DNA of 64,000 nucleotides from Achatina immaculata (GCA_009760885.1 CM019704.1:17845929-17909928); one strand, 5' to 3'. Shown: positions 33,958 to 45,754, counted from the first letter of the stretch. Numbers and translations: made by a program. Notes: a model not told the origin generated them from the sequence alone.

Positions 33958-34140
33958 CTCCATGCAAACTGAGCATGATCATCACCCTACGGGCCTGATA
34001 ATCCTCCACGCAAACTGAGCATAATCAACCTACGGGCCTGATTCTCCTCCACGCAAACTGAGCATGATCACAACCTACCGGCCTGATTATCCTCCACGCA
34101 AACTGAGTATAATCATCAACCTACTGGCCTGATTATTTTC
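33958..34140. repeat. Minisatellite, about 46-bp unit, four copies
   Basis: Unit contains CTCCACGCAAACTGAGCATG then ATCA-CCTACGGGCCTGAT. Confidence 0.9.
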
Positions 34141-34489
34141 CAGCCGATTTCGCTGATTGCTTTGTACTAGGTTTTTGTTAAAATAAACAGTAACCGACGA
34201 TCTCAAAGATTTTCAGTTTTTCTCTTCTTTTTTAATCGGTAATTTACCGGTAATTTTTGCCGGCTAGTGCCATCACCATGGTAGCAACATTCTTTCCTAG
34301 AATTCAATTCAAACATTTCAACTTCTGACACCGGAGCGCGCAAGTTTCCCAAACCTCCCTGCTCCCCAGACGATGTAATATCTCTTACATGGTGACTTCC
34401 ATAACAGAATGTGATCCAAGATTCTTTCACGTCGCTTCTTCTTTTGTTGATATTCTTGTTGTTGTCGTTGTATTTTCGGATACATTGCT

Positions 34490-34760
34490 GTCTGAGGGAG
34501 ATGTATGTAAGAGAGACTGCTGCCTCAGGGAGATTTATGTGTGGGTGCTGCCTTACGGAGGTTGCTGCCTTAAGGAGATGCACCTAGAGGAGATTGCTGC
34601 CTGTGGGAGATGTATGTATGTGTGGAAGATTGCTGCCTCAGGCACATGTGTGTAGGGGAGATTGTTGCCTTAGGGAGATGTGTGCAGGGGAGATTGTTGC
34701 CTTAGGGAGATGTATGTACGTGAGATTGCTGCCTTAGGGAGATGTTTGTTGGTGAGATTC
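34490..34760. repeat. Minisatellite, about 32-bp unit, about eight copies
   Basis: Unit contains GAGATTGCTGCCTTAGGGAG then ATGTATGT. The last copies are spaced 32 bp (34659, 34691, 34723); earlier ones are looser. Confidence 0.85.
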
Positions 34761-34764
34761 CATT

Positions 34765-35022
34765 CTCCTTCACAAGATCATGCCATGCTTTTTATCCATG
34801 CCTTCTCCAAAATGTCATTTGTGAGTCAAAGATTCTGTAGTTTCCATGTGCGAAATCTGTAGCAAATCTTTCAACAGAGTAGCCTGAACAGATGTTTCAA
34901 TGTTTACAGCCGATTCAGATTGAAACGATATCACAAGTAATCTATATAAGGAGCACATAGCGGTAGCAAGAGCTGACATTTAATATCATTATATCATTCC
35001 TGCATTGATAAGGATAAGAAGA

Positions 35023-35066
<44 letters not shown>

Positions 35067-35430
35067 CTTAGCATATTTATTTAACATTTTGTTGCATTTC
35101 TGTCAGTGGATTATTGTATTTATTTACTGAACTTTTGTGGCTGGTAAAACTTTTTGGGTCTACTATAACGCTTTTGTCTACCGGGTGTTTTGTCTATAAA
35201 ATATTCTTTTTTTTTTGGAGTACTTTAACTCTTTGAAAATTAGCCCTTCTGTCTACTAACTTTTTTGTCTGCTTAAACACTTTTGTCTCTAAGCTCATTC
35301 TATACTAACTCATTTGTTTATAATAACTTTTGACTAAGAACTATTTTGTTTATTATAAGTTTTTGTGTCTACCAACTTCTTTGTATACCAGCTCTTGTCT
35401 GCTGACTCTTTTGACTACTATATTCGTTTG
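34765..35430. other. Mostly unassigned, with (AT)n and a loose TTTTGTCTAC repeat
   Basis: (AT)n lies at 35025-35064. From about 35150 to 35420, words such as CTTTTGTCTAC and AACTTTTTTGTCT recur at irregular spacing and resemble a decayed minisatellite. Confidence 0.5.
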
Positions 35431-35433
35431 ATG

Positions 35434-37004
35434 TAGGGTTGCCAGACGTCCTGGTTTTTAAAGAAAAAAATTCATTGCTCTGAAAAATGTTTTCGGGACA
35501 CCTGTTTATCCAGGTATTTGTTTTTCCTTTCAAAGGAAAGAAACTTTTGCATTCGAGCTCTTGTCTCTCCCAACGATTTCAGATTGGCAGAACTACTATA
35601 AACATTCTAAGACAACAAAACAGTGGAAACTTTATTTGTTATCCCTGAGAGTGGACTAAATGAAATCCTCGGTGTTGGATGTCCTACACACATACTTCGT
35701 AATCTGGTAAAGGCAGCAGCCGATGTTCTAACTGTAGATGTAGAGACTATAATAATTAAACTATTCAGTTATTTATCAGTATAGAATGTATTCAGGGAGC
35801 GCCTGAAAGAATTCTTGCGAATTTGTGGATGTAAACTATCGGAAATTGCTGTCACATTCAAAAACAAGATGGTTATCTTTGCTTCCTGCAGCGCAAAGAG
35901 TACTACAACTTTATGAAGTACTAAAATGTTTTTCCTCTCAGAAGAAAAAGTACTAGCAGTCTCGATTACCCTGTTTTGAAAACTCCCTAAGCAAACCCCA
36001 TCTCTGGTTTGTCCAAAGCCAAAATGAATGCATGTAATAGACAAGTACTTAAACTGCAGAAGGCGGGACAACAGCGTCTTAAAAGTAGGTGTAGTTTTTA
36101 AAGAAACCTTTACATTGATAAATTAGCGGAAAAAAGAAAGATCTCTTCCCCTAAAAGTGAAATCTGTTGTGAAACATGCAGAAGATAAAGTAGGCACAAA
36201 CTGTAGATATACATAAATTTTACGTTGAGGTAGATGAGTTTTATGAAACCTGTCATGCTTATGGTGGATGACACCTTTGAATGAATTTTCCGTCTGTAAG
36301 TGGATGTTCTTGGGCTCCGTACCAGCATGATTTGAAGGTACAGATCCAGTCAGGAGAAGCGGACCTATTTCACTGGAGAGTCTAAGTCTTTGGGGCAGTA
36401 CTTGGAGTTACTAAGACTATGAATTTATCGTTAGTGTTCCTGGACATAATGTAAATGTGCAGAGGACAAAGGAACGAAGTCGCCTTCGTGCCTCAACAGG
36501 TAGAGCAATAATTAAATATACTTTTAATTATTGAATGAGCTGTTCAGAATTCTTTGATTATGTCAGTCAGTGGCAAGCTCTACTCTCCAGAGAGTTTTAT
36601 ACCAGGAGCAGGACGCAGGATGCCAGGATAGTACAGGACCTTACCCTAAATAACGGACAGTAAAATAACATTCGTACTCAGGTAAAGAATGTTCTACATT
36701 CCCATGAATTAATTTAGACCTATTTTAATTTTTAAATGCAAAGCAAAGTATGAAACAAATATAGTTATTATAGACATATGAAATATTAATAATTTCTGCT
36801 CTTCTTATCTGAACGATACGGTATCATTAGTATGGCGTAACTTATATTCTTTCCTTCGATATGCTTTTTGAAAACAAAATTCTTAGATTTTAGGACATGC
36901 CCGCTGTTGTTTATTAGTAAGTAAAGATGATACTCCAGTAGGCTTTCTTTCTTCAATCTGAGAAAAATGTCCCGGTTTTTCCATTACAGAATCTGGCAAC
37001 CCTA
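35434..37004 (+). mobile_element. hAT-type DNA transposon, 1.57 kb, broken
   Basis: The ends TAGGGTTGCCAGA (35434) and its inverse (to 37004) are identical for 13 bases, and GGTTTTT with a nearby GTCC-type word occurs inside both. The eight flanking bases GTTTGATG and ACCTGATG share the last five, fitting an 8-bp target duplication. An internal frame relic supports hAT identity. Confidence 0.8.
35640..36070 (+). pseudogene. hAT transposase relic
   Basis: Frames with stops read GVGCPTHILRNLVKAAADVL, VDVETIIIKLFSYLS, LKEF-EFVDVNY and then the well-conserved HSKTRW region as HSKTRWLSLLPAAQRVLQLY. This block is shared by zinc-finger-linked hAT transposases (the catalytic core region). No intact frame remains, and the dimerisation region downstream is only faintly visible. 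Confidence 0.75.
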
Positions 37005-37007
37005 ACC

Positions 37008-37232
37008 TGATGTCTTCCCAGGAACTGTTTCTTGTCAACTGTTCCACCTGATGTCTTCCCAAGAACTGTTTTTTCCGTCAAATGTTCCTCTTCATGTCTT
37101 CCTTAGAACTGTTTCTCGTTAACTGTTCCTCTTCATGTCTTCCTTAGAACTGTTTCTCGTTAACTGTTCCTCTTCATGTCTTCCTTAGAACTGTTTCTCG
37201 TTAACGGTTCCTCTTCATGTCTTCCTTAGAAA
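37008..37232. repeat. Minisatellite, 41-bp unit, about five copies
   Basis: Unit contains CTTCATGTCTTCCTTAGAAC then TGTTTCTCGTTAACTG. It begins at the right edge of the hAT element. Confidence 0.9.
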
Positions 37233-37239
37233 TGTTTTC

Positions 37240-37447
37240 ATCATCAACCGCCAGATCGGTCGAGACGGTCGCCCCAAAGGTTTTCCTACCGGCAGTAAAT
37301 GTGGAAGACATGAGAAATCCAAGGGAGGAAATCATGGACAGCGTAACGCGATGGTATGATAAAAGTTCAGAGTTGATATCAGAGGTGGAGATCTATGGAT
37401 GAACGCGATCGCCAACGTCTGCCGACACGGCGGTTGATGATGATGAA
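37240..37447 (+). pseudogene. LINE C-terminal fragment with (GAT)n tail
   Basis: Frame reads NPREEIMDSVTRWYDKSSEL and, after a shift, ANVCRHGG-type codons, then GGTTGATGATGATGAAAG. The DSVTxW and A-NVCRHG order is the extreme C-terminus of RTE-type LINEs (compare DSLTGW and ANASRHG of family A). Confidence 0.65.
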
Positions 37448-37714
37448 AGTTTTCCTTAATTGGCCATTTTAAGTTTTTGGGAGCCGTCGGATACACTCTT
37501 CAGTAACAACCAATGGAAGTTTAGTTTGGAGTAGGCTGGTGACAATAAGAAGTGCACGCTAGTAAAGCTCCTTCCAGGCATGGATATACTTGATGTTACA
37601 AGTGGGAAATACATAATAAGAAAATGGTGGGCTTGGTGCGCCGGCTACATAGCATTCACTTGGTTGTGGTCGGCTCAGACTAGTCCTATGTTCAAGAATT
37701 ATTAATATTAATAT

Positions 37715-38335
37715 TATTATTATTATTATGTGCCGTTCCAGATAACATGAGTGATCATGCTTCTCCATCTTGCGCGGTCCTTGTTGTTTCAGATTAATTC
37801 AGGTGCTTTTTCTTTTTCCATGCCACTTGTTCAGTCTACTGAGATGTTTTTCTCTTGGCTTCCTTTTTTTTTCCTTTTCCTCATGAATTTTCCAGTCATT
37901 ACTAAGTTCGCTAATTTTTGTCTTCTCATGGCATGTCCAAGAAATTCTGATTGTCTTTTTTCTTATCGTTTTAACAAATTTTTCTTCGTCCTGAAGCTTC
38001 TTTGAGGACCTCTTCGTTTGTGTTTCTGTCTGTTCAGTGTATTTTCTTGTGTTTTTCTCCACAAACACATTTCTGTTGCTTCCCGTTTTTTTTTGTCTTC
38101 TTCTTATTTGTTGACTAACCTACTTTCATAACCATATAGCAATATTGGCTCTATATATCCCAGCAATAGTCCTTTCCTCTTTATGGACATTTTCTTATTT
38201 ATTATTTTTACTCTCTTCTTCATGTCATAAAAACCTGCCTTTGCCATACCTTTTCGTGATTTTACTTCATTCGTGAAAGTGTTAGTAACACTGAATTAAA
38301 TTCACTGCCTATGAATCTGAGTTTTGTATTCCTAA
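37715..38335 (-). pseudogene. LINE relic F (RTE-like), C-terminal part with (AAT)n tail
   Basis: Minus-strand broken frames read GYIEPILLYGYES, EATEMCLWRKT, then RKRQSEFLGHAMRRQKLANL, VMTGKFMRKRKKKGSQEK and RARWRSMITHVIWNGT. This is the end of an RTE-type LINE. Its 3' end is the ATT/AAT run at 37710-37727. Poly-T runs have shifted the frame several times. Confidence 0.7.
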
Positions 38336-38339
38336 TCTT

Positions 38340-38790
38340 ACTCTTCAGAAAGTAAAACAACTAAAGAATCTGTGGAGAGGAACAGACAGAACTACAAAAA
38401 TAAGATTTTTAAGGGCACGCATCTTTCCCATCGCAACATATGCCTGTGAGACCTGGACATGTAACAAAACAAATATATCCATACTACAAGAACTTAATAT
38501 TGAAGAAGGCTGGGTAGTAAAGAGGATTAAAGAGAGAAAACTTAAATATTTATTTTGAACACAATAAACGTCATGATAATCTAGAGAAGACCGTCTTGGA
38601 AGGGTACATAATGGGAAAAAGAAAGAGGGGAAGACCAAGGCGAAGAGGGATGCAGGACATCGTTGATGATCTGCAAATGGATGCATCAGCAGCAGGCCAT
38701 CTTGCTGAAAAGCGAAAGGCCTACAGGAGTGCTGTTAGGGAGGCAAAGTTCCGCAAGGAACATGCAAATGAATGAATGAATGAACTCCTA
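38340..38790 (+). pseudogene. LINE family C, longest copy
   Basis: Frames read KVKQLKNLWRGTDRTTKIRF, LRARIFPIATYACETWTCNK, ISILQELNIEEGWVVKRIKE, then after a shift LEKTVLEGYIMGKRKRGRPR, GMQDIVDDLQMDASAAGHLA and REAKFRKEHANE. It ends in (ATGA)n at 38766-38785. It extends about 100 bases further 5' than other copies and shows that family C is a LINE. Confidence 0.8.
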
Positions 38791-38936
38791 GTCTTTCTTA
38801 TGCAGAAGGACACATGACTCTGATGATATACCAGTGTGTATGTGTGTGTGTGTGTGTTGTATTGCTACGGTTCTTAGGTATCCACCACACAACACTTCTA
38901 CTTGTGTGTCTCAACTGCGATAACAACAACCTAAAA

Positions 38937-39050
38937 CAGTGACTTCCTACAGGTGGTCTCACCCATGGACCTCCACGGTCATGGACCTCTAGGATCCGCG
39001 ACCTGCCGTGGAGGTCCATGACAAAAACTTTTCTTAGTTGGAGACCACTG
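38937..39050. mobile_element. Small hAT-like terminal-inverted-repeat element, 114 bp
   Basis: The ends CAGTGACTTCC and, inverted, CAGTGGTCTCCAAC are similar. Inside, CATGGACCTCCACGG at 38964-38978 is perfectly inverted at 39006-39020. Flanks ACCTAAAA and ATCTAGAT agree at five of eight positions. Confidence 0.5.
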
Positions 39051-39054
39051 ATCT

Positions 39055-39425
39055 AGATTATACGACCCATCCAGTTTTTCTGATCTACGCAAGGAGCCAT
39101 GTATTAACATCTTAATGGCTCAAAGAAAACTGTACGTCTCTCAAACAGGAATCATATTTCACACAAAACACCGGTTCCCCGGGTTCACACAGTCAAGACC
39201 TTATCTATACTTAAACTATGTGTATTCCTTCTATCTCTTCGGCCACACAAGTTGACCCATACCCATGTAAGGGTCTCATTCCTGTTATTACGTCTTCGCA
39301 ATCTGCCATACATAAGAAGATGCGAACATACTGTTATGAGGAAAATTCGTATTAAAACAGATATCACAGATGTAGGCTCTAATAGCTATGATATAGACTT
39401 TGATACTTCGGATATCACAGGTGTT
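39055..39425. other. Unassigned sequence
   Basis: Nothing recognised. Confidence 0.4.
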
Positions 39426-39439
39426 AGCTTTGTTTTTTT

Positions 39440-39975
39440 ACCTTAACACTAACATATGGCTATCCCTGTGTAGAAAATGCCCTTATACCCTTACCTTAAC
39501 ACTAACATATGGCTATCCCTGTGTAGAAAATACCCTTATACCCTTACCTTAACACTAACATATGGCTATCCCTGTGTAGAAAATACCCTTATACCCTTAC
39601 CTTAACACTAACATATGGCTATCCCTGTGTAGAAAATACCCTTAGACCTTTACCTTAACACTAACATATGGCTATCCCTGTGTAGAAAATGCCCTTATAC
39701 CCTTACCTTAACACTAACATATGGCTATCCCTGTGTAGAAAATACCCTTAGACCTTTACCTTAACACTAACATATGGCTATCCCTGTGTAGAAAATACCC
39801 TTATACCCTAACACTAACATATGGCTATCCCTGTGTAGAAAATACCCTTATACCCTTACCTTAACACTAACATATGGCTATCCCTGTGTAGAAAATACCC
39901 TTATACCATTACCTTAACACTAACATATGGCTATCCCTGTGTAGAAAATACCCTTATACCCTTACCTTAACATAT
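39440..39975. repeat. Minisatellite, 53-bp unit, about ten near-identical copies
   Basis: Unit contains CTTAACACTAACATATGGCT then ATCCCTGTGTAGAAAATACC. Starts of ACATATGG at 39452, 39505 and 39558 fix 53 bp. Two variants (CCCTTATACCC and CCCTTAGACCT) recur in blocks, and one copy near 39804 is shorter. Confidence 0.95.
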
Positions 39976-40052
39976 CTTCTTTCCAGAGGAAAATGATTTA
40001 TAGATACTTATGTAGAATTTATCTGATTAGGTAATCAGCTACCAATTGCTGA

Positions 40053-40373
40053 TATGCTAACGTCAGGATTAGCGAACCATAGCTGATCAAGACCCTGTCC
40101 CACCTCTCCGTGGTACCCCCCAGTAACAGGTCTAGCCTGGCTAACCGGGCAAAGATCGCCATAGTCCCCGTGGTGGTGGAGTCTGCTAAAGAAGTATTGT
40201 ACATACCCTGGCTTTTAGCTGTACTCAGGGACTGAAAAAAAAACAGCTGCCTTAACCTGCTCCCAAGCAGATACGATGTTCTGCCGCAACAACTTCACAG
40301 CATCGCCTGCAAAGAACACCAGCACGCAGTTACAGTGAGATAGCACAAGACAAGACAAGACAAGATGTGGAAT
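40053..40373 (+). mobile_element. Dispersed family S3, copy 2, with (ACAAG)n tail
   Basis: Best-preserved sense copy: GATCAAGACCCTGTCCCACC, GGTCTAGCCTGGCTAACCGG, CCCCGTGGTGGTGGAGTCTG, ACTCAGGGACTG and GCAGTTACAGTGAGATA, then CACAAGACAAGACAAGA at about 40344. The pentanucleotide tail marks its 3' end. Confidence 0.8.
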
Positions 40374-40469
40374 TTATAGATTTTGTTACTTCTTTTTTTT
40401 GCTCACAACACGTCCATCAAATCAATACCTTGCAGTGCATGTATCGACATATACGAAGGTGAGCCCAAA

Positions 40470-41560
40470 CGTAACTATCATTAAACAAAAATCTGATTAT
40501 TTGAACAAACTGAGCAGACATAATTGAAAATTCCTGATCACTTTTCAACAGTACCCGCTACGTTCAATGCAGGTATGTCACCGCTTCACTAACACATGGA
40601 TTCTTAAAAAAAATATTCTAACTGATCCTGTAGTCAACTATGTACGGTTTCTTGAATCTCTTCATCCGTACTGAACTCCTTCCTACGTAGCGCCTCCTTG
40701 AGTGGTCGGAATATATATGAGAATGACATGGTGCGAGGTCGGGTGAACATGCACGATTTTGAAGACATCCCAAACGCAGATTCGTAGTTTATTGATGTGA
40801 TGCACATGTTGTATGAGGCCGTGTGTTATCATGCTGTAATAACAGACCATAATTGAACAAACCGTGACGTTTTGACCTGATTGAAGGTTTCAAGTGGTTC
40901 TCAAGCAGATCACAATATGCTTCCTGTTGATAGTGGTTCATCTGAGCAAGTAATGTTTCAGGATTGGGCCTTTATAGTACCTTTACTTTTTTGTGGGTAC
41001 TAAAATGTAATCGTAGATTGCGATATGAAAATGTACTAATTTTAGTACAGCAGTCTACGAATAATTATAGGTTGTTATACTAAAATGTAATCGTACATTG
41101 TTCTAACTTAAGTCAAGGCCCTCGTTATACTGAGTGAAGTTCACAAGAAGCAATCCGTCGACATATAGTTCTCAAGCAGGTCATAGTATTCTTCCTGTTG
41201 ATAGTCGTTCCTCTGAGCAAGTAATATTTTAGGATTGATCCTTTACGGTACCAGAAGAGCATGCGCATTAATTTTCCGGCCGACGAAGTTATACGGAACT
41301 TTTTTTTTAGTTTTCGCAAGGAAGAATGTCGCCATTCCTTGTTGGCTCGCTTTGTCTCTGGCTGTAAGTAGTGCAGCCAGCATTCGTCTCCAGTGACTAT
41401 GCGTCGTACAAAGCCATATACATCAGCTTCAAACGTCAGACTTCTAAGAAACGAATAACTGCGAGCTGTTCTTCTCCCGTGCATAATTCCAAAGGAGAGG
41501 CCATCTTTGATCTAGTCTGCTAACGTCATTTTTTTTTCAAAATGACCGACGTGCCTCAGC
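40470..41560 (-). pseudogene. Mariner-type transposase relic with an internal duplication
   Basis: Read leftward: VTGDECWLHYLQPETKRANK (first catalytic Asp), KKKFRITSSAGKLM, a damaged FWYRKGSILKYYLLRGTTIN, then beyond 40860 ARPHTTCASHQ, CSPDLAPCHSHIY and ALRGR-like codons (third Asp region). Between the two halves about 100 bases at 41165-41262 and 40873-40970 are near-copies (TTCTCAAGCAGGTCA and GTTGATAGT-GTTC-TCTGAGC in both), so part of the gene is duplicated. Many stops; dead. Confidence 0.8.
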
Positions 41561-41564
41561 ACAT

Positions 41565-42120
41565 ATACCTCTAGAGATGGATGTCACAACATATCTGTAC
41601 TTACAGCTGTCTACTACACGATTTATATTTTTAAAAGCAAAATTAATGTTATTTGTTTTTCTTTCACTTCCACTCGTATTTACTGTTTAGAAGGTAAAGT
41701 GGGGCTCCTAAAGCCAATTAGGGATAAAAAGCTTTCTAATGCACTTGTTAAAATGTGAGCGTGCTTTTTTTTCCTTAATGTGTTTTTATTTATGAGATCG
41801 ACTCACATCTCATTCTGCGCTTTTAACAAAATGTAAATGTTTGTGATTCGTATTATTACTGTACAAAATTATTTACAAATATGGAAGTATGGTGGCAAAA
41901 CATAGGAGAGCATACAAAAATTAAAGCAATTTAAGATTAATTTTTAAAATACGTTTCCATACTTAATATAACCTTATATCAGCATTTCCTTAATGTAGTC
42001 AATCACACTGTTTTCTTTTTGCAAATTGGAAATTAGGATTATAGTATTTCAGGGGTCTTCACACATTTAGACCATTTATGGACGTGTTATTTCTCTTCGA
42101 AAGCTTTGCTTTTTGTTCTT
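41565..42120. other. Unassigned AT-rich sequence
   Basis: Nothing recognised. A run of G follows at 42126-42142. Confidence 0.4.
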
Positions 42121-42237
42121 ATACAAAGGGGGGGGGGGGGGGTGTAATGCTGAAGTGCTCCTGGTGATGGTGGTGTTTGGTGTTTATAGAGGCAAACCAT
42201 TTCCTTGATTAGGTAGCTGAACACATGAAACTGGACG

Positions 42238-43322
42238 CGGAAGAGGAAGAAGAAGAAGACGAAGAAGAAGGAAGATGATAAGGAGGAGAAGGAGAACAGC
42301 AACATCAGCAAGAACAACAACAAGAACAACAACCACAACACAGCAAGCACAACAACAACAACAAACGGAACAACAATAACAACGACGATGATAAGAAGAG
42401 CAAAACAAAACTACAACAGCGACGACGAGAACAACAACCGCAACAACAACTAGGAGAGCAACGATAACAACGATGACAGCAACAACAATAGCGATAATAA
42501 CGACGACGACGACAAGAACAACAAGAACGGCCACGACGAAAACAAAAACGACGATATAAGCAACAACAACAGTAACAACCAACAACAGCAACAGCCATAA
42601 GCGACAATAACAACGACGACGACAACAACAACAAGGTAGACAACATTAACAACAGCAGCAACAAGGTAGATAACAGTAATAACAGCAATAGCAAAGTAAA
42701 CAGAAACAGCAAGGTAGACAACAATAGCAACAACAACAACAGCAAGATAGACAACAACAACTGAAAGTAGATAACAATAACAGCAAGGTAGACAACAATA
42801 ACAGCAACAACAAGGTAGAAAACAACAGCAACAAGAAGGTAAATAACAGCAATAACAGGGTAGACAACAACAAGAACAGAAACAGCAAGGTAGACAATAA
42901 CAGCAACAGCAAGGTAGACAACAGCAGCAACAAGGTAGATAACAACATTAGCAACCGTAAGGTAGACAGCAACAACAAGATCGACAACAACAGCAACAGC
43001 ATGGTAGACAGCAACAGCAAGGTAGACAACAACAACGACAGCAACAGCGAGGTAGAAAACAAGAACAGCAACAGCAAGGTAAACAACAACAGGAAGATAG
43101 GCAACAAAAGCGACAATAAGGTAGACAGCAACAACAGCAAGGTAGGCAACAACAACAGAAAGGTAGACAACAACAGTAACAGCAAAGTAGACAACACTAA
43201 TAACATCAACAGCAAGGTAGACAGCAACAACAAAGTAGATAACACTAACAACAGCAACACCAATAGAGACACAACAACAATGACAACGACAACAACAACA
43301 ACAGAAACAACAACGAATGTGG
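42238..43322. repeat. 1.1-kb CAA/CAG-rich simple-sequence tract
   Basis: GAAGAA units at 42240 give way to AACAACAAC with interruptions; from about 42630 an AACAGCAAGGTAGACAACA unit recurs dozens of times at variable spacing. Reverse frames give Leu/Ser-rich or Val-rich ORFs up to 229 codons; these reflect composition, not genes. Confidence 0.9.
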
Positions 43323-43486
43323 CCACGATATACAACTATATTTAAAGAGATTGGGAAAGAGAAGGAAGTTTAGTTTAGAAAAAAATGGCATGAGATGCGA
43401 TTATTACTGTAATTTTAATGTTTATATTATCTGATTATTACTGCTGTAAGTCTGAAAGTCTAGTATGATCTATACCTAACCGATTT

Positions 43487-43703
43487 CAGGTCCATCTCCA
43501 TGCACCTCGTGGTAAACCGGCTTCAGGTCCATCTCCCTGCACCTCGTGGTCAACCGGCTTCAGGTCCATCTCCATGCACCTCGTGGTCAACCGACTTCAG
43601 GTCCATCTCCCTGCACCTATTGGTCAACCGACTTCAGGTCCATCTCCCTGCACCTATTGGTCAACCGGCTTCGGGTCCATCTCCCTGCAGCTATTGGTCA
43701 GCC
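43487..43703. repeat. Minisatellite, 37-bp unit, six copies
   Basis: Unit contains CAGGTCCATCTCCCTGCACC then TCGTGGTCAACCGGCTT. Starts at 43487, 43524 and 43561 give 37 bp. Confidence 0.95.
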
Positions 43704-43704
43704 G

Positions 43705-44505
43705 GCGGAAGTGTTGACAATTTCACCATTCTTCCCAATCAGCCATTATTGGCGTTGTACTCAAACGAGGTAAACTCCAAGTGCGACTTATATTTTTTTT
43801 CCCAGGAGTTTTGTCTTGTCCTTCCTCATTTACTGCTAGGTTTAGAGGTGAAGTGCAATTGTCTCCCAATGACTCGCCTGTTGGCTTCGTACATTGAGAT
43901 GTTCAGGGACTCTGCTATACCATCGGCCCATCGTGTTGCATGGGCGGCCCCTTCCTCTGCCCTTGTGTGGTTGTTTCCTTGCATTTAACTGAAAGAATTG
44001 TTAACACGTAACATTTATATCCACTTTAATTCAGCAGTTTTTTTTTCTTCTAAAATCCTTTCACGGATAATTTATGCTTTATGCATTTTCTAGTGGCTTT
44101 AGATATAAACTAGTCCGTCTAATACCTTATCAATTTTTTAACGTTATGTCCTGCATCTCTTTCATTACAATTGCAGTATTACTTAAACATGTTTACTTTT
44201 TCGGACGAGATATTTACAGGCTATTCCAAAGGCGCCTTGACACTTTTCAGAGCTCAGTGTAGGAGGACAAATGCAGTTACGTAGAGAAAGTGTGTGTTTC
44301 TTCTTCTTCTTCTTCTTCTTCTTCTTCTTCTTCGTCGTCGTCATTCGCAGTGTGTGTTGTTTTGTAGAGAAATTCTCAGTTTTACTTTACAGGAAATCAT
44401 TGTGAGGACTAGGTGACACGGTACACATCAGTGCGATAAATGAGTTTGTCCCACGTTTTAAGCAACACGCTTTACGTCTTAAGTAACAGATACGATGACG
44501 TCAGT
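43705..44505. other. Unassigned sequence with a (TTC)n run
   Basis: (TTC)n and then CGTCGTCGTC occupy 44298-44342. No gene seen. Confidence 0.4.
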
Positions 44506-44539
44506 GATTCACAAATTCAGAATGTTTAGGAAGTGAGGG

Positions 44540-44720
44540 TTGGGGGTGGGGGGAGGAATACCTTGAACATCGTCTTTAATGTATTTCAGCAAGAAAATAT
44601 CACAAGGTGTCAAGTCAGGATATCTAGAAGGCCATCCACAAGGGCCGCCAGAATATGTAAAGGAGCATTTGGAGGACCTTGTATAATTTTCACCGCTGCT
44701 AAATATCTTGCGCAAATGTC
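44540..44720 (-). pseudogene. DDE transposase C-terminal fragment (Tc1/mariner-related)
   Basis: The minus-strand frame reads CGWPSRYPDLTPCDIFLLKY then IKDDVQ. It matches the WPPRSPDLTPCDFFLWGYIK landmark of a Tc1/mariner-related transposase group. Only about 60 codons are recognisable. Confidence 0.65.
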
Positions 44721-44734
44721 TCTGATTTCAGTGT

Positions 44735-45750
44735 ATCGGTAACACAGCTTGTCGATGTAAGACTTATTTTGTCTTGTCGGGTTACATTTCGCAAAAGGGA
44801 GTATATGAGATGGCGTTAACGACTATGTAACGTGAATTACGACAGAGCGGTTAGCACTGATAATACTGCATGCATTAGACAGTTCTGTGGTTGTCTGAAG
44901 AGCCATTAAGCACTTGACCTTCATGCGTTTCCAAGCTGTTCTTGCAGTGGACCACTTGTAACATCAAATTGTCTCGTAACAGCAAAGTCAGTATAGTTTA
45001 AGTCTTTCATTAACTGTTAACATCATCTGAGGATTTAAGAAACGACTGTTGGGAGAGGCTTAATCGACGGTGTACAACAACCAAACATGCGGAGGCAATC
45101 GCAGACTTGACAACATACTGTTATCACGATCCATTCGTCTCAGTTGTAAAAAAAATGTGTACCTATCAAGCTGTGTTAGGGAATAATGACTCTGAAAACA
45201 GAGAGGTGCACTAGAATGTGCTGAAACCCACAGCTGTCTTGGCCGAAGGGTTGTAAACAGATGTTCATTTTAATATAACATTCCAGCGTTTGAGAGAATA
45301 CATTTGATATTGGGATTACAAAAGAATAATAATAATAATAATGAAATTAATATATTCTGTATGAAATATCGTCGTGGCTGTCTATGTCATGAAATATTTT
45401 AGCGATGTTCCAAGGGAATATAAATTGACAACCGCTGGCCTATTTTAGATTACAAGCGCCCCCACCCCCACATGTTTTAAACTCATCCTCCAAGCCCGTT
45501 ATAAAGCATTTGTGTTTATGTCTGGAGACCCGGACGATAGTGGCCGTATATGCTGCTGTTATTGTTGCAGATGACTGCTTTCCCATAAGGTATGTTTCAG
45601 TAGTGAAAGTAAATCAAGAGCTCTCTCATAACAGTTCTCGTTGTTTCAGTGTACCAGTCGGAAATTACTTTTTTTTTTTTTTGCAGCCAATTTAAGTGGT
45701 GTTAGCAAACACACGCCACTCATCTGTGTTTGCATGGACATTGTATACAC
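44735..45750. other. Unassigned sequence
   Basis: A short (AAT)n run at 45327-45341 only. Confidence 0.4.
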
Positions 45751-45754
45751 ATGG

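Noticed and set aside
42184..43335. Long Leu/Ser-rich and Val-rich ORFs on the minus strand (up to 229 codons)
   Set aside because: They arise from CAA/CAG simple repeats; all minus frames are open and there is no domain or start context.
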